From: Chthoniobacteraceae bacterium
GTDB taxonomy: Bacteria; Verrucomicrobiota; Verrucomicrobiia; Chthoniobacterales; Chthoniobacteraceae
DNA: 64,000 nucleotides
Reading direction: 5' to 3'
Assembly: GCA_947476045.1 (NCBI GenBank)
Contig: CANJNZ010000005.1
Coordinates: forward strand, 1-64,000
Numbering within the stretch: the stretch's first letter is position 1; the number at the start of each line of letters is the position of its first letter. Shown here piece after piece: positions 1 to 9,132 of this stretch. A model generated the notes under the pieces. That model was not told the origin of the DNA. It made no database searches and was given only the letters and a program-made list of their open reading frames with translations. The translations under genes and the position numbers were made by a program.

Positions 1-132
1 AAGGCCCACCTGCGCCAAGCCGCCCGCCGCACTTGGACTGGCTTGATCCGCGCCACCGCCTCAGCACTGGACACCTTCACCACAGCACACTGCCTCAATT
101 TCCTTCGCCATGCCCAGTATGCGACAGAATGA
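1..132 (+). pseudogene. IS630-family transposase, C-terminal end only (cut by window edge)
   Basis: Frame 1 is open from the first base to a TGA at 130-132. The 43 residues include LRQAARRTW, LDTFTTAHCLNF and LRHAQY. They match the usual end of IS630/Tc1-mariner-type transposases, which reads LR-AA-RT, then D-FTP-EC-N and a Y near the stop. Only the tail is visible, so I cannot say whether the element is intact to the left. It ends 12 bases from the convergent shikimate kinase gene. Motif resemblance is direct; the family name is recognition without a search. Confidence 0.65.
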
Positions 133-144
133 ATAGAAAATGCT

Positions 145-705
145 CTAGAGCTTCGCCGTTTCTTTCCAGCCGAAGACTTTCCTCGCGCCTTCGAGCACGC
201 GTTCGACGACGGCTTCACGCTGGAGGCCGGTGCTGTCCACGCTGAAGTCGGCGGCCTCTTCGTAAAGTGGCTGGCGTTCGGCGAGCATGGTTTCCACGCG
301 CTCACGCGGATTTTCCACCTGGAGCAGCGGGCGTTGTTTATTGTGCGCAACGCGGCGGAAGATTTCGTCGGGGTCGGCTTTCAAAAGCACCACCCAGCCG
401 AGTTTGTGGAGCAGCGGCAGATTGCGCGCTTGTGTGACGATTCCGCCGCCGGTCGCGATGATGTGACCTCGTCCTCCAGCCAGCGATGCGAGCGCTGCTG
501 TTTCGCGTTCACGGAAATACGCCTCACCGTGCTTCGCAAAAATGTCCTTAATCGGCATCCGGGCGCGTTCTTCGATGATGGTGTCCGTGTCCATAAAACG
601 AAACTTCAGCCGCTTCGCGAGCATCCGGCCAATGGCCGATTTTCCACTGCCCATGAAACCAATGAGGACAATGTTTTCGCGGGGTGGCGATGGAAGTTCG
701 GACGA
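145..705 (-). CDS. aroK: Shikimate kinase
   Basis: This 186-aa cytoplasmic kinase phosphorylates shikimate with ATP in the chorismate pathway. The start at 705 (MSSELPSPP) gives the normal family length; a longer frame to 756 adds an unlikely N-terminal extension. The P-loop GFMGSGKS lies at residues 17-24. It is followed by the shikimate-binding [10 protein letters not shown], the glycine stretch ATGGGIV, and a lid arginine in KQRPLL. The gene is divergent from purE, so the roughly 100 bases between them should hold both promoters. pheA, elsewhere in the window, uses the chorismate this pathway makes. Confidence 0.95.
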   Translation of the reverse strand, partial: SSELPSPPRENIVLIGFMGSGKSAIGRMLAKRLKFRFMDTDTIIEERARMPIKDIFAKHGEAYFRERETAALASLAGGRGHIIATGGGIVTQARNLPLLHKLGWVVLLKADPDEIFRRVAHNKQRPLLQVENPRERVETMLAERQPLYEEAADFSVDSTGLQREAVVERVLEGARKVFGWKETAKL

Positions 706-809
706 CATGGCGAGTGAGGAAAACTGAATGCGTGACGAATGTCGAACGCACATCATCAGGGCTCACAGCGCGCTCGACACCCGCTGTGCGGCATATTTCA
801 CTCACACGG

Positions 810-1298
810 ATGAAAACAGACGCGCAAGTCGCAGTCATCATGGGCAGCAAGTCCGATTGGGAGACGATGAAGCACGCCGTCGAGATGCTGGAGAAATTCG
901 GCATCCCGCACGAGTCGCGCATTGTCTCCGCGCATCGCACGCCGGATTTGCTTACAGAGTTTGCGAAAGCCGCAGCAGGGCGGGGGATTCAGGTAATCAT
1001 CGCCGGAGCGGGCGGCGCGGCTCATCTCCCCGGGATGGTCGCGGCGCACACGCATCTGCCGGTGCTCGGCGTGCCGGTGCAAAGTCGTGCGCTCAGCGGG
1101 CTGGATTCGCTGTTGAGCATCGCGCAGATGCCCGGCGGAATTCCCGTCGGGACGCTGGCCATCGGCGAGGCGGGTGCAAAAAACGCGGGCCTGCTCGCCG
1201 CAGGAATCCTCGCGTTGCACGACGTGCGCGTGCGCAAGGCGCTGATCGCCTTTCGCAAAAAACAGACCAACGACGTTCTGGGGCAGAAGCTGCCATGA
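810..1298 (+). CDS. purE: N5-carboxyaminoimidazole ribonucleotide mutase
   Basis: Class I PurE converts N5-CAIR to CAIR in purine synthesis. The protein is 162 aa. It shows [10 protein letters not shown] near residue 11, then SAHRTP, then the glycine-rich [12 protein letters not shown] substrate loop, all diagnostic of bacterial PurE. ATG at 810 ([14 protein letters not shown]) gives family length; upstream in-frame starts would run into the divergent aroK promoter region. Its TGA overlaps the purK ATG as ATGA (1295-1298), so the two enzymes that replace a one-step eukaryotic carboxylase are translationally coupled. Confidence 0.96.
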   Translation: MKTDAQVAVIMGSKSDWETMKHAVEMLEKFGIPHESRIVSAHRTPDLLTEFAKAAAGRGIQVIIAGAGGAAHLPGMVAAHTHLPVLGVPVQSRALSGLDSLLSIAQMPGGIPVGTLAIGEAGAKNAGLLAAGILALHDVRVRKALIAFRKKQTNDVLGQKLP

Positions 1299-2434
1299 GC
1301 GGGCCGATTCATCCGGGTGCAACCCTTGGCGTGATGGGCAGCGGTCAACTCGGCCGGATGTTTGCCATCGCAGCACGTCGCATGGGCTATCGCGTGATCA
1401 CATTTTCGCCGGATTGCGACACGCCGACCGGACAGGTCGCCGATGACGAAGTGACGGCGCGCTACGACGATGAAGCTGCTGTGCGTGCGTTTGCAAAGCG
1501 CGTCGCGGTGCTCACGTTCGAGTTTGAAAACGTGCCGTCGCAAACAGTCGAGTGGGCGGTGGCGCATTGTCCCGTGCGGCCTGCGGGCCGTGTGCTGCAC
1601 ATCTGCCAGCATCGTTTGCGGGAAAAGGAATTTCTCTCAGGCGCCGGTTTGCCTGTCGCGCCGTTCCGTCGTGTCGAGAGCGCCTTGCAGCTCGCAGACG
1701 CTGCGCGTGAAATCGGTCTGCCGGGCGTGCTGAAGACCGCAGCCTTTGGCTACGACGGCAAAGGCCAGCGCAAACTCGTGCCGGGCGACGATCTCGCGGC
1801 GGCGTGGGTGCCGTTCGACGGACAACCAGCGGTGCTGGAGAAGTTCATCACTTTCGAGCGCGAGATTTCTGTGCTCGTCGCGCGCGGCGTGGATGGCGAA
1901 ATCGCGACGTGGCCGGTGTGCGAAAACGAACACGCGAACCACATTCTCGACATCACCTACTGTCCGGCGCGAATTCCCGCCGCAGTGGCGGAGCAGGCGC
2001 GCTCGCTCGCTTGCAAAGTGGCGGCGGCCCTCGATCTCGTCGGCGTGCTGGCTGTGGAGATGTTCCTTTTGGCCGACGGCCAGATCGTGATCAACGAACT
2101 CGCCCCGCGTCCGCACAACAGCGGACACTTCAGTTTTGACGCGAGCGTCACTTCGCAATTCGAGCAGCAGGTGCGCTCCGTGTGCGGTTTGCCGCTCGGC
2201 GGCACGGAATCGCTCAGCCCCGCTGCGATGGCGAATTTGCTCGGCGACGAATGGGCGAACGGCGAGCCGAACTGGGCCGCCGCGCTCGCCGTGCCGGGCG
2301 TGAAGTTGCACCTCTACGGCAAGGCCGCGCCCAAGCCGGGGCGGAAAATGGGGCACCTCACTGCTTTTGGCGCGACCGTGGAAGAAGCCGCTGCTGCCGT
2401 CCGCGACGCTCGCGCAGCGTTACAGCGCAAATGA
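1295..2434 (+). CDS. purK: N5-carboxyaminoimidazole ribonucleotide synthase
   Basis: This 379-aa ATP-grasp enzyme makes N5-CAIR from AIR, bicarbonate and ATP, feeding PurE. The N-terminal dinucleotide-like fold begins [12 protein letters not shown]. The ATP-grasp core contains [10 protein letters not shown], and the metal and substrate loop is [13 protein letters not shown]. The same frame is open back to 728, but the part upstream of 1295 is a shadow of purE. The start at 1295 overlaps the purE stop by four bases, and the stop overlaps the next ATG (2431-2434). The gene therefore sits inside a coupled chain. Confidence 0.96.
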   Translation: MSGPIHPGATLGVMGSGQLGRMFAIAARRMGYRVITFSPDCDTPTGQVADDEVTARYDDEAAVRAFAKRVAVLTFEFENVPSQTVEWAVAHCPVRPAGRVLHICQHRLREKEFLSGAGLPVAPFRRVESALQLADAAREIGLPGVLKTAAFGYDGKGQRKLVPGDDLAAAWVPFDGQPAVLEKFITFEREISVLVARGVDGEIATWPVCENEHANHILDITYCPARIPAAVAEQARSLACKVAAALDLVGVLAVEMFLLADGQIVINELAPRPHNSGHFSFDASVTSQFEQQVRSVCGLPLGGTESLSPAAMANLLGDEWANGEPNWAAALAVPGVKLHLYGKAAPKPGRKMGHLTAFGATVEEAAAAVRDARAALQRK

Positions 2435-3423
2435 AGACGCAGATCGCGCCAGTCCGAACATCTACTCAGCGCGCCGATGCCATCGAGGCGGCTGTATATT
2501 TGCTCACTGGCGGATACCCCGTCGCGCTGCCGACGGAAACCGTTTATGGGCTAGCTGCGTGGGCGTTGAATCCCGAGGCGGTGTTCCGCATTTTCAATGC
2601 AAAGGAGCGACCCAGGTTCGACCCGCTGATTGTGCATCTGCCGAGCTTGGACTGGCTGACAAATCTTTGTGTGATTCCAAATGAAGATTTAAATCTGGTG
2701 CAAGAACTGACCAAGCAATTCTGGCCCGGGCCGCTCACTCTAGTTCTCCCGCGCAAACCGATAGTCCCGGATGTCGTCACCGCCGGACTCGACACGGTGG
2801 CAGTTCGCATCAGTGCGCAGCCTCTGTTCAAAGAAATCATCGAGGGCTTTGGTCAGCCGCTCGCCGCGCCGAGCGCGAACCGCTTCGGGCGCATCAGCCC
2901 CACGACTGCCGCCCACGTTTTTGATGAACTGAGCGGACGCATCCATCTCATCGTGGATGATGGCCCGTGTGAAATTGGAGTGGAGAGCACTATTGTGATG
3001 CCTAGCAAAGGCGTTCTTTGGGTGATGCGCGACGGACCGGTGACGCGCAGACAGCTTTGGGATTTTGCAGAAGTAAAAACTTCCCCGAGGAAAAAATTAC
3101 CGCAGGGCCCCGGTCAGCTTAAAAGTCACTACGCCCCACGCACGCCTCTTACCCTTCTGCCGCGGGACGCTGTGCCACTGCCCGCCGGGAAAGGTCCGGT
3201 GGGATTGCTCGCTTGGTGCAGCCCGCCACAGGAGAAAGGTTTTGCCCATGTCGAAATCCTCAGTCGCACGGGGAACTATCAGGAGGCCGCCTCCACGCTT
3301 TTCGCCAAGCTCCGCATTCTCGATTCGATGGGCATGAATCGCATCATCGCGGAGTCCGTTTCCGAGGAGGGGCTCGGCATCGCAATCATGGATCGCCTCC
3401 GCAAAGCATCGGGCAATGGCTGA
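2431..3423 (+). CDS. L-threonylcarbamoyladenylate synthase, Sua5 type
   Basis: The enzyme makes threonylcarbamoyl-AMP for the t6A modification of ANN-decoding tRNAs. The N-terminal YrdC/Sua5 domain shows PVALPTETVYGLA, KERPRFDPLIVHL, LAAPSANRFGRISPT and GVESTIV. At 330 aa it is the long Sua5/YwlC form, with a C-terminal domain of about 110 residues, rather than the short TsaC form. ATG at 2431 overlaps the purK stop; the longer upstream frame is a purK shadow. Its stop lies inside the start of murJ. Grouping with purine genes may reflect simple operon packing. Confidence 0.93.
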   Translation: MKTQIAPVRTSTQRADAIEAAVYLLTGGYPVALPTETVYGLAAWALNPEAVFRIFNAKERPRFDPLIVHLPSLDWLTNLCVIPNEDLNLVQELTKQFWPGPLTLVLPRKPIVPDVVTAGLDTVAVRISAQPLFKEIIEGFGQPLAAPSANRFGRISPTTAAHVFDELSGRIHLIVDDGPCEIGVESTIVMPSKGVLWVMRDGPVTRRQLWDFAEVKTSPRKKLPQGPGQLKSHYAPRTPLTLLPRDAVPLPAGKGPVGLLAWCSPPQEKGFAHVEILSRTGNYQEAASTLFAKLRILDSMGMNRIIAESVSEEGLGIAIMDRLRKASGNG

Positions 3424-5008
3424 TTCCAAACTCCCTCGCACAGGCAAAGCCACCGCCATCGTCGGCCTCGCCGTGATGTGTTCGCGCGTGCTCGGGCTTG
3501 TGCGCGAAGTTCTCTTCAACACGCTCTTTGGAACGAAGACGCTGCAATATTTCCTCACCGCGTTCCGCGTTCCAAACTTGCTCCGCGATCTTTTCGCAGA
3601 GGGCGCGCTTTCGACCGCGTTCATCACGGTGTTTTCAAAAAAAATCACCACCGAGGGAGAGCCCGCCGCGTGGAAACTGGCGAATCGCATCGGCACGCTC
3701 ACTCTCGTCGTAATGGGCGTCATCACGGTGCTGGGAATGATTTTTTCCAAACAACTCGTCGGCCTTGTCGCAGGCGGATTCACCGGCGAGGACGCGGCGC
3801 TTACTTCGGAACTCACGGCTGTGATGTTCCCGTTCATCCTCATGGTCTCGCTCGCTGCGCAGGTGATGGGGATGTTGAACGCAAAAAACGTCTTCGGCTG
3901 GCCCGCGATGGCGTCTTCGTTTTTCAACATCGGCAGCATCATCGGCGGTCTTACGCTCGCGTGGTGGATGGACAACGGCTTTGGCCGTCACGCGCTCTTC
4001 GGCCTCGCGTATGGCACGCTCATCGGCGGTTTTCTTCAACTCGCCATCCAGTTCCCGTCGCTGCGGCGCATCGGCTACCATCCGCGTCTTGATTTCAACT
4101 GGCGCGACTCCGGCGTCGCCGACGTGCTTCGCAACATGGCCCCCGCCGTCATCGCCGCGAGCGCCGTGCAGGTGAATGTGATGGTGAACACCAGCTTCGC
4201 CACGCACTGCGAAACAGGCTCCGTCACGTGGTTGAACAACGCCTTCCGCCTCATGCAGCTTCCGCTCGGAATGTTCGGCGTCGCAATCGGCACGGTCATC
4301 CTGCCCTTCCTTTCGCGCAGCGCAGCGCTCGGCAATCGCGTTGATTTTCGCGGCGCGCTCGCACGCGGAATCCGCCTCGTCTTTTTCCTCACCCTGCCCG
4401 CAAGCGTCGGTCTGTGGATGCTCGCCGATCCGATCCTCAGCGTGATCTATGAACACGGCAAAGTCGGCACTCACGACATCGAGCAAAGCGCCGCCGCCCT
4501 CCGCTTCTACGCAACCGGCCTCGCCGCCTACGCCGGGATGAAAGTGCTCGCGCCCGCCTTCTACGCCATCGGTCGCCGCAAGACGCCGATGGTGATCAGC
4601 TTTTTCTCCATCGCACTGAACTACGGGCTGAACTCGCTCTTCATCCGGTGGGGCTACGGCCACACAGGCCTCGCACTGAGCACCGGCTTCGTGGCGCTCA
4701 CAAATTTCAGCCTGCTCTACTGGTGCATGAGGAAGGAAATCGCACGCCTCGAAACCAAGCGGCTCATCATAGTGCTCGCAAAAATCTTCCTTGCCAGCGA
4801 CGTGCTCGCACTCGTGTGCTGGGGCTCCAAGTGGCTGCTCCTTTCGCAATGGCCCGACATGGGCTTCGCCTTCCGCACTACCGCCCTCCTCATCACAATC
4901 GCCCTCAGTCTCGGCGCATTCTGCCTCGCCGCCTCCCTGCTAAAACTGCGCGAAATGAACGACATGATTGACGCCGTGAAGCGTAAACTCGGACGTCGCA
5001 CAGCGTAG
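3416..5008 (+). CDS. murJ: Lipid II flippase MurJ (MviN family)
   Basis: This 530-aa polytopic membrane protein of the MOP superfamily is predicted to flip lipid II across the inner membrane for peptidoglycan synthesis. The hallmark FRVPNLLRDLFAEGALS lies near residues 43-60. About 14 hydrophobic segments are spread over the full length, matching the family size of 500-530 aa. The ATG at 3416 lies 8 bases inside the upstream gene, so translation is probably coupled. The stop is only 2 bases from the convergent hemB stop, and I see no hairpin terminator there. Confidence 0.95.
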   Translation: MADSKLPRTGKATAIVGLAVMCSRVLGLVREVLFNTLFGTKTLQYFLTAFRVPNLLRDLFAEGALSTAFITVFSKKITTEGEPAAWKLANRIGTLTLVVMGVITVLGMIFSKQLVGLVAGGFTGEDAALTSELTAVMFPFILMVSLAAQVMGMLNAKNVFGWPAMASSFFNIGSIIGGLTLAWWMDNGFGRHALFGLAYGTLIGGFLQLAIQFPSLRRIGYHPRLDFNWRDSGVADVLRNMAPAVIAASAVQVNVMVNTSFATHCETGSVTWLNNAFRLMQLPLGMFGVAIGTVILPFLSRSAALGNRVDFRGALARGIRLVFFLTLPASVGLWMLADPILSVIYEHGKVGTHDIEQSAAALRFYATGLAAYAGMKVLAPAFYAIGRRKTPMVISFFSIALNYGLNSLFIRWGYGHTGLALSTGFVALTNFSLLYWCMRKEIARLETKRLIIVLAKIFLASDVLALVCWGSKWLLLSQWPDMGFAFRTTALLITIALSLGAFCLAASLLKLREMNDMIDAVKRKLGRRTA

Positions 5009-5010
5009 GG

Positions 5011-5994
5011 CTAAGCCTTCAGCCACTCGACGCACTGGCGGGCCCAGTAGGTGATGATGAGGTCGGCACCGGCGCGTTTGAAGGCGGTCATCATTTCCAT
5101 TACGCAGGCGCGTTCATCGAGCCAGCCTTTGGATGCGGCGGCGATGAGCATCGAGTATTCACCACTCACGTTATAGACGGCGGTGGGCAGGCCAAATTGT
5201 TCTTTGATGCGCCAGACGAGGTCGAGATACGGGAGGCCGGGTTTCACGAGAACGATGTCTGCACCTTCGTTGATATCGAGTTCCACTTCGCGCAGCGCCT
5301 CTCTGGCGTTGGAGGCGTCCATCTGGTAACTGCGCCGGTCACCCGCGCTGGGTGCGCTTTCGGCGGCATCGCGAAACGGGCCGTAGAATGCGGACGCGAA
5401 TTTCGCCGCGTAGCTCATGATGATCGTGTCGTGAAAACCCGCTTCATCGAGTCCGGCACGGATGGCGCCAATGCGGCCATCCATCATGTCGCTCGGTGCG
5501 ACCACATCTGCACCGGCACGTGCGTGTGAGACTGCCATGGCGACGATGATTTGCACACTCTCGTCGTTGTGGACGTGTGCCACGCCTTCGTGAAACTCGG
5601 TGACGCCGCAGTGCCCGTGGCTCATGTATTCGCAAAGGCAGACGTCCGTCATCACGATGAGTTGGGGCAGTTCGCGCTTCAGCCGACGGACGGCGCGCTG
5701 CACCACGCCATCTTCGGCGCAGGCACCCGAGGCGTGCTCGTCTTTCGTTGCCGGGATTCCAAACAGCAGCACGGCTCGCACTCCCGCCGCGTGCGCCGCA
5801 CCTGCCTCGACGAGCAGTTCGTTTTCATCAAGCTGAAAAACACCGGGCATCGAGGCGACGGGCGCGCGTCCCTTCACTTTTTCCGAAACGAAAAGCGGCA
5901 GGATGAAGTCATCCGCACTGAGCGCAGTCTCGCGCACAAGGGCGCGAAGTTGCGGAGTGGAGCGAAGGCGGCGTGGTCGGCGTGGGAGATTCAT
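5011..5994 (-). CDS. hemB: Delta-aminolevulinic acid dehydratase (porphobilinogen synthase)
   Basis: HemB condenses two 5-aminolevulinate molecules to porphobilinogen in heme synthesis. The 327-aa product from ATG 5994 (MNLPRRPRRLRS) has family length. The catalytic Schiff-base lysines lie in MSYAAKFASAFYGPFRDAA and VLVKPGLPYLD. The metal site TDVCLCEYMSHGHCG keeps all three cysteines, so this is the zinc-dependent type. The longer frame to 6081 would extend into the divergent promoter region shared with the acyltransferase gene, which carries a small inverted repeat. Confidence 0.96.
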   Translation of the reverse strand: MNLPRRPRRLRSTPQLRALVRETALSADDFILPLFVSEKVKGRAPVASMPGVFQLDENELLVEAGAAHAAGVRAVLLFGIPATKDEHASGACAEDGVVQRAVRRLKRELPQLIVMTDVCLCEYMSHGHCGVTEFHEGVAHVHNDESVQIIVAMAVSHARAGADVVAPSDMMDGRIGAIRAGLDEAGFHDTIIMSYAAKFASAFYGPFRDAAESAPSAGDRRSYQMDASNAREALREVELDINEGADIVLVKPGLPYLDLVWRIKEQFGLPTAVYNVSGEYSMLIAAASKGWLDERACVMEMMTAFKRAGADLIITYWARQCVEWLKA

Positions 5995-6026
5995 GGCAGT
6001 GTTGTAGTGGATTTGTCCGGTCTTTG

Positions 6027-6091
6027 CGAATGACGAAAAACACGGTTTGCGCAGTTCGGCATTGTTTTCGACCGCAGTCATCCGTCATTCG
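6027..6091. repeat. Short inverted repeat of the CGAATGACG type between hemB and the acyltransferase gene
   Basis: CGAATGACG at 6027-6035 is exactly complementary to CGTCATTCG at 6083-6091. The same word family appears in other gaps of this window (11809-11877, 13491-13632). It lies in the divergent promoter region, and its right arm touches the acyltransferase start. A nine-base stem with a 47-base loop is weak by itself; recurrence of the word makes it worth recording. Confidence 0.45.
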
Positions 6092-6097
6092 TGCAAG

Positions 6098-6748
6098 GTG
6101 AGCAAGCCCGTCAGTCCGCCAAAAATCACCGCTGCCCAGCAGTTCGCATCCTTTCCCGCTGCGGGAATCCTGAAACTGCTGGGACTCACCATGCGCCTGC
6201 GTTGCGTGGATGAGGCGGGATTTCTAGATCCGAGACGACGTTCTCCACTCATGCTCTGCCTGTGGCACAACCGGCTGCTCGGCGGAACGCTTGCTCAATA
6301 CCGCGTTCGTCCACGCAAAGCGGTGCCGCTGAAAGTGCTCACGAGCGCGAGCAAGGATGGCGGCTGGCTCTCGGCAATCGCGGAGCGTTTTCGCATGGGC
6401 GCGGTGCGCGGCTCCAGTTCCCGGCGCGGTGCTGCGGCGCTTCTGGAACTCACACGGACTCTCGCCCAAGGCAATGACATCGCCATCACGCCCGACGGCC
6501 CGCGCGGGCCAAATTACAGCATCGCCCCGGGTGTCCTGTATCTTGCGCAGCGGACGGGCATTGGTCTGGTGCCGTTTGAAATTCAAATCAGCAGTCGCTG
6601 GCACATCGGGAAAAAATGGGACGCGCTCTGGATCCCGAAGCCTTTTGCCAAAGTGACCCTTCACTATCATCGCCCGCATTTCATCGGCGAAGGAGCAGAC
6701 TTCGCAGCGGAGTCGGCACGGCTCGATACTGCGTTGGGTGAAAAGTGA
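6098..6748 (+). CDS. DUF374-type lysophospholipid acyltransferase-like protein
   Basis: The protein resembles the DUF374 branch of the PlsC/LPLAT acyltransferases, which act on lipid A or phospholipid precursors at the inner membrane. It contains CLWHNRLLGG, where the family histidine motif sits, and later PDGPRGPNY, a hallmark of DUF374. I favour GTG 6098 (starting SKPVSPPK), preceded by a weak purine-rich site, giving 216 aa. A start at 6047 in the same frame would give 233 aa but would run through an inverted repeat between this gene and hemB. The true substrate is unknown. Confidence 0.82.
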   Translation: MSKPVSPPKITAAQQFASFPAAGILKLLGLTMRLRCVDEAGFLDPRRRSPLMLCLWHNRLLGGTLAQYRVRPRKAVPLKVLTSASKDGGWLSAIAERFRMGAVRGSSSRRGAAALLELTRTLAQGNDIAITPDGPRGPNYSIAPGVLYLAQRTGIGLVPFEIQISSRWHIGKKWDALWIPKPFAKVTLHYHRPHFIGEGADFAAESARLDTALGEK

Positions 6749-6760
6749 TCTGGAAAGTGA

Positions 6761-7738
6761 CTATGTCACCGGCGGGATGGTGCCGTGCGGGGGTTGGTTC
6801 GGGCGGAAGATGAGGAGGAGATTTGCCGCGAGGATCAGTGCGCCGCCGGCAAAGAGCTGCCACGTGAGGTGCTCGTTTGCGTAGGAGACGTGCGCGAACA
6901 TCGAGAACCATGCTGGTAAAAACAGCGCCCAGATGGATGCGAAGATGGGCTCCGTGGAGTAGATCAGTCCGGCTTGTGTGGAGGTCACAAACTTTTGCCA
7001 GCGGGTCATCGTGGCGTAGGCAAAAACGGTGCAGACGAGCGCGAGCAGCATCGTCATGGAGAGGACGCCGATGGAGGAATAGGCTTGGAGGATTCCGCTT
7101 CCGCCGCCGACGAGCGCGAATGGGAGCAGCACTGCGCCTTTCACCGCAAACATCATCGTGGCCGCGCGTCCCATGTCGTTTCGCTGGAACTCCGGGCGTT
7201 CGAGGCAGAGGATCTGTCCGGTGAAAAGCACCGCGCCGAGGATCGTCTCCCATTCACCACGTCCTAGCTTGATTGAGCCGAGTTCGACTCCGTTCAGCAC
7301 GGTGCAACCCGCCATCACGAGCACGCAGGCGATGATGACAAATACCGACGGCATTCGCTTTGACCGCAGCGCAACGACGAGTGGGACAAAGACACAGGTG
7401 AACTGTGTGAAGAAGGCCGAGGTGCTTGCGGCGATGTAGTTTTGCGCGTCGGTTTGCAGCAGCATCCCGAGTCCGCCGTAGAGGCCCAGTTCCAGCCCTT
7501 GTCGAAATTCGAGGCGCGTGAAGCCGCGCATTTTTCCTCGCAGCAGCAACGCCATCACAATGGTTGCGATGAGCATTCGATTAAACAAAATGAACGCTGC
7601 GTGAAACCACTCTGGCCGCCCCGGAAGAATGGCGGCTTGCGCGAGCATCACGGCTTTTGCGGTCGGGAAGCTGAGTCCCCATGCCGCAGTCGTGAGCGTC
7701 AGCCGCCAGATTGCTGTGCTTACGAGATTTTTGCTCAC
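6761..7738 (-). CDS. EamA-family (DMT superfamily) transporter
   Basis: This 325-aa inner-membrane protein has about ten hydrophobic segments in two repeats, typical of EamA drug/metabolite transporters. The first repeat begins near [18 protein letters not shown] and the second near [19 protein letters not shown]. The best start is GTG 7738 ([11 protein letters not shown]): its GTGA overlaps the folD stop TGA, so it is coupled to folD. The frame further upstream is a folD shadow. The substrate cannot be told from sequence. The end is convergent with the acyltransferase gene, 12 bases away. Confidence 0.85.
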   Translation of the reverse strand: MSKNLVSTAIWRLTLTTAAWGLSFPTAKAVMLAQAAILPGRPEWFHAAFILFNRMLIATIVMALLLRGKMRGFTRLEFRQGLELGLYGGLGMLLQTDAQNYIAASTSAFFTQFTCVFVPLVVALRSKRMPSVFVIIACVLVMAGCTVLNGVELGSIKLGRGEWETILGAVLFTGQILCLERPEFQRNDMGRAATMMFAVKGAVLLPFALVGGGSGILQAYSSIGVLSMTMLLALVCTVFAYATMTRWQKFVTSTQAGLIYSTEPIFASIWALFLPAWFSMFAHVSYANEHLTWQLFAGGALILAANLLLIFRPNQPPHGTIPPVT

Positions 7739-8613
7739 TTTCCCGCCCGCTGTGCGGCGAGCACGGTGTTGTGCATGAGCATGGCGATGGTCATGGGGCC
7801 GACTCCGCCGGGCACTGGTGTGATGGCGCGGCACTTGGGCGCGACTTCGGCGAAGGCTACGTCGCCCACGAGCTTCGAGCCTTTTGGCGAAGTGGAATCG
7901 GAGACGCGGTTGATGCCCACATCAATGACCACGGCGCCTTCGCGGACGAAATTCGCCTTCACAAATTCCGGCTGCCCGATGGCTGCGATGAGGATGTCCG
8001 CCTGCGCGCAGACTGCCGCGAGATTCTTCGTGCGTGAGTGCGCGACGGTCACGGTCGCATCGCCGCCACGGCCTTTGTTCATCAAAAGAAACGCCATCGG
8101 CTTTCCGACGATCATCGAGCGCCCGAGCACGACGACGTTGGCGCCGGCTGTTTCGATGCCGCTTTCAATGAGCAGTCGCTGGCAGCCGAGCGGTGTGCAT
8201 GGCACGAACGCATCGGCATCGCCCATCGCGACCTTTGCGACGTTCACGGGATGAAAACCGTCCACGTCCTTGTGCGGGTCGAGTGCTTCGACGATGGCGC
8301 GTTCGTCAATGTGCCTCGGCGGCGGTGACTGCACGAGGATGCCGTGAATGGCTGGGTCGGAGTTGACGCGGTGGACTTCGGCGAGCAATTGCTCCTGTGT
8401 GGTCGCGGCAGGCATCTCGATTTTTACGCTGTGCATCCCGAGGTCTGCTGCCGTGCGTTCCTTGCTGCGCACGTAAGCGTGAGAAGCTGGATCATCACCC
8501 ACGACGATAACGGCCAGGCCGGGCGTGATGCCCCTGGCTTTTAGCTCCGCGACTGCTGCGCGGGTTTGTTCGTTGATCCGTTGGGCGATCGCTTTTCCGT
8601 CAATAAGCTGCAT
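7735..8613 (-). CDS. folD: Bifunctional methylenetetrahydrofolate dehydrogenase/cyclohydrolase
   Basis: FolD interconverts 5,10-methylene-, methenyl- and 10-formyl-tetrahydrofolate using NADP and supplies one-carbon units for purine synthesis. At 292 aa from ATG 8613 ([11 protein letters not shown]) it has normal length. It carries the YxxxK catalytic motif in [10 protein letters not shown], the loop GILVQSPPP (usually VQLPLP), PCTPLGC, the NADP site [11 protein letters not shown] and the signature [10 protein letters not shown]. The Leu-to-Ser change in the VQLPLP loop is a mild oddity. Its stop overlaps the EamA start. Confidence 0.96.
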   Translation of the reverse strand: MQLIDGKAIAQRINEQTRAAVAELKARGITPGLAVIVVGDDPASHAYVRSKERTAADLGMHSVKIEMPAATTQEQLLAEVHRVNSDPAIHGILVQSPPPRHIDERAIVEALDPHKDVDGFHPVNVAKVAMGDADAFVPCTPLGCQRLLIESGIETAGANVVVLGRSMIVGKPMAFLLMNKGRGGDATVTVAHSRTKNLAAVCAQADILIAAIGQPEFVKANFVREGAVVIDVGINRVSDSTSPKGSKLVGDVAFAEVAPKCRAITPVPGGVGPMTIAMLMHNTVLAAQRAGK

Positions 8614-9132
8614 GGGCTGATGAGGGCGGAAGGAGCGGGCAAGAAGCAAGTTTGTAGTTCCAAATAAATGCGCGAATTTGCGTCGGGAGTTTTTTATGGG
8701 GCTGGCTGGCGATATTTGGAAAAACAGCGCCGACACGATGCCATTCGATTTTGAGAATCAGCAGCAACACAGGTCGCGCTGCGTGGAGATGTTTTCTTAA
8801 AGATGAGGGGGGTGAGCCTTCTATTCCTGAGAAAATGAGGCAATACCCTGAAGATTGGTGAAATAATTTTCAAATAAATGAATCTCTTTGAACGTATCCT
8901 ACGTAGAACAATCTGAGACAATATGCCTTTAATCATATTAACAAAAAAACAGAATGATAAAAAAATGATTGACTCTAAGGAATAAAACCCGCTATTCATA
9001 CGTCCATACAATGGAGTGACAAACGAACTCCTACGAAAACTTTATCCGACAGAAAACAAAACAACCCAAAAGCAGAGAAACAAACAGACCCGAAACCAAA
9101 CTGCTATAACCACTAGAAAGAGAAGGTGCCTT
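8614..9132. other. AT-rich intergenic region and leader upstream of rpoD
   Basis: About 520 bases without a credible gene. The part from about 8820 to 9130 is strikingly AT-rich compared with its neighbours. It contains A-runs such as the stretch near 8941-8965 and a poly-purine leader before rpoD. A 105-residue minus-strand frame here has low-complexity composition and is rejected. The region must hold the divergent promoters of folD and rpoD; I see no tRNA or clear riboswitch fold. Confidence 0.6.
8969..8998 (+). promoter_or_regulatory. Candidate sigma-70-type promoter for rpoD
   Basis: TTGACT at 8969-8974 and TATTCA at 8993-8998 are separated by 18 bases, close to a housekeeping promoter. 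It would leave a transcribed leader of about 130 bases before the rpoD ATG. Position and local AT-richness support it, but such pairs also arise by chance in AT-rich DNA. Confidence 0.35.

Noticed and set aside
3635-4849. 404-residue frame on the minus strand opposite murJ
   Set aside because: It is a Glu/His/Arg-rich antisense shadow of murJ with no domain.
8694-9011. 105-residue frame on the minus strand between folD and rpoD
   Set aside because: It has low-complexity composition, no recognisable domain, and covers the AT-rich promoter region of rpoD.
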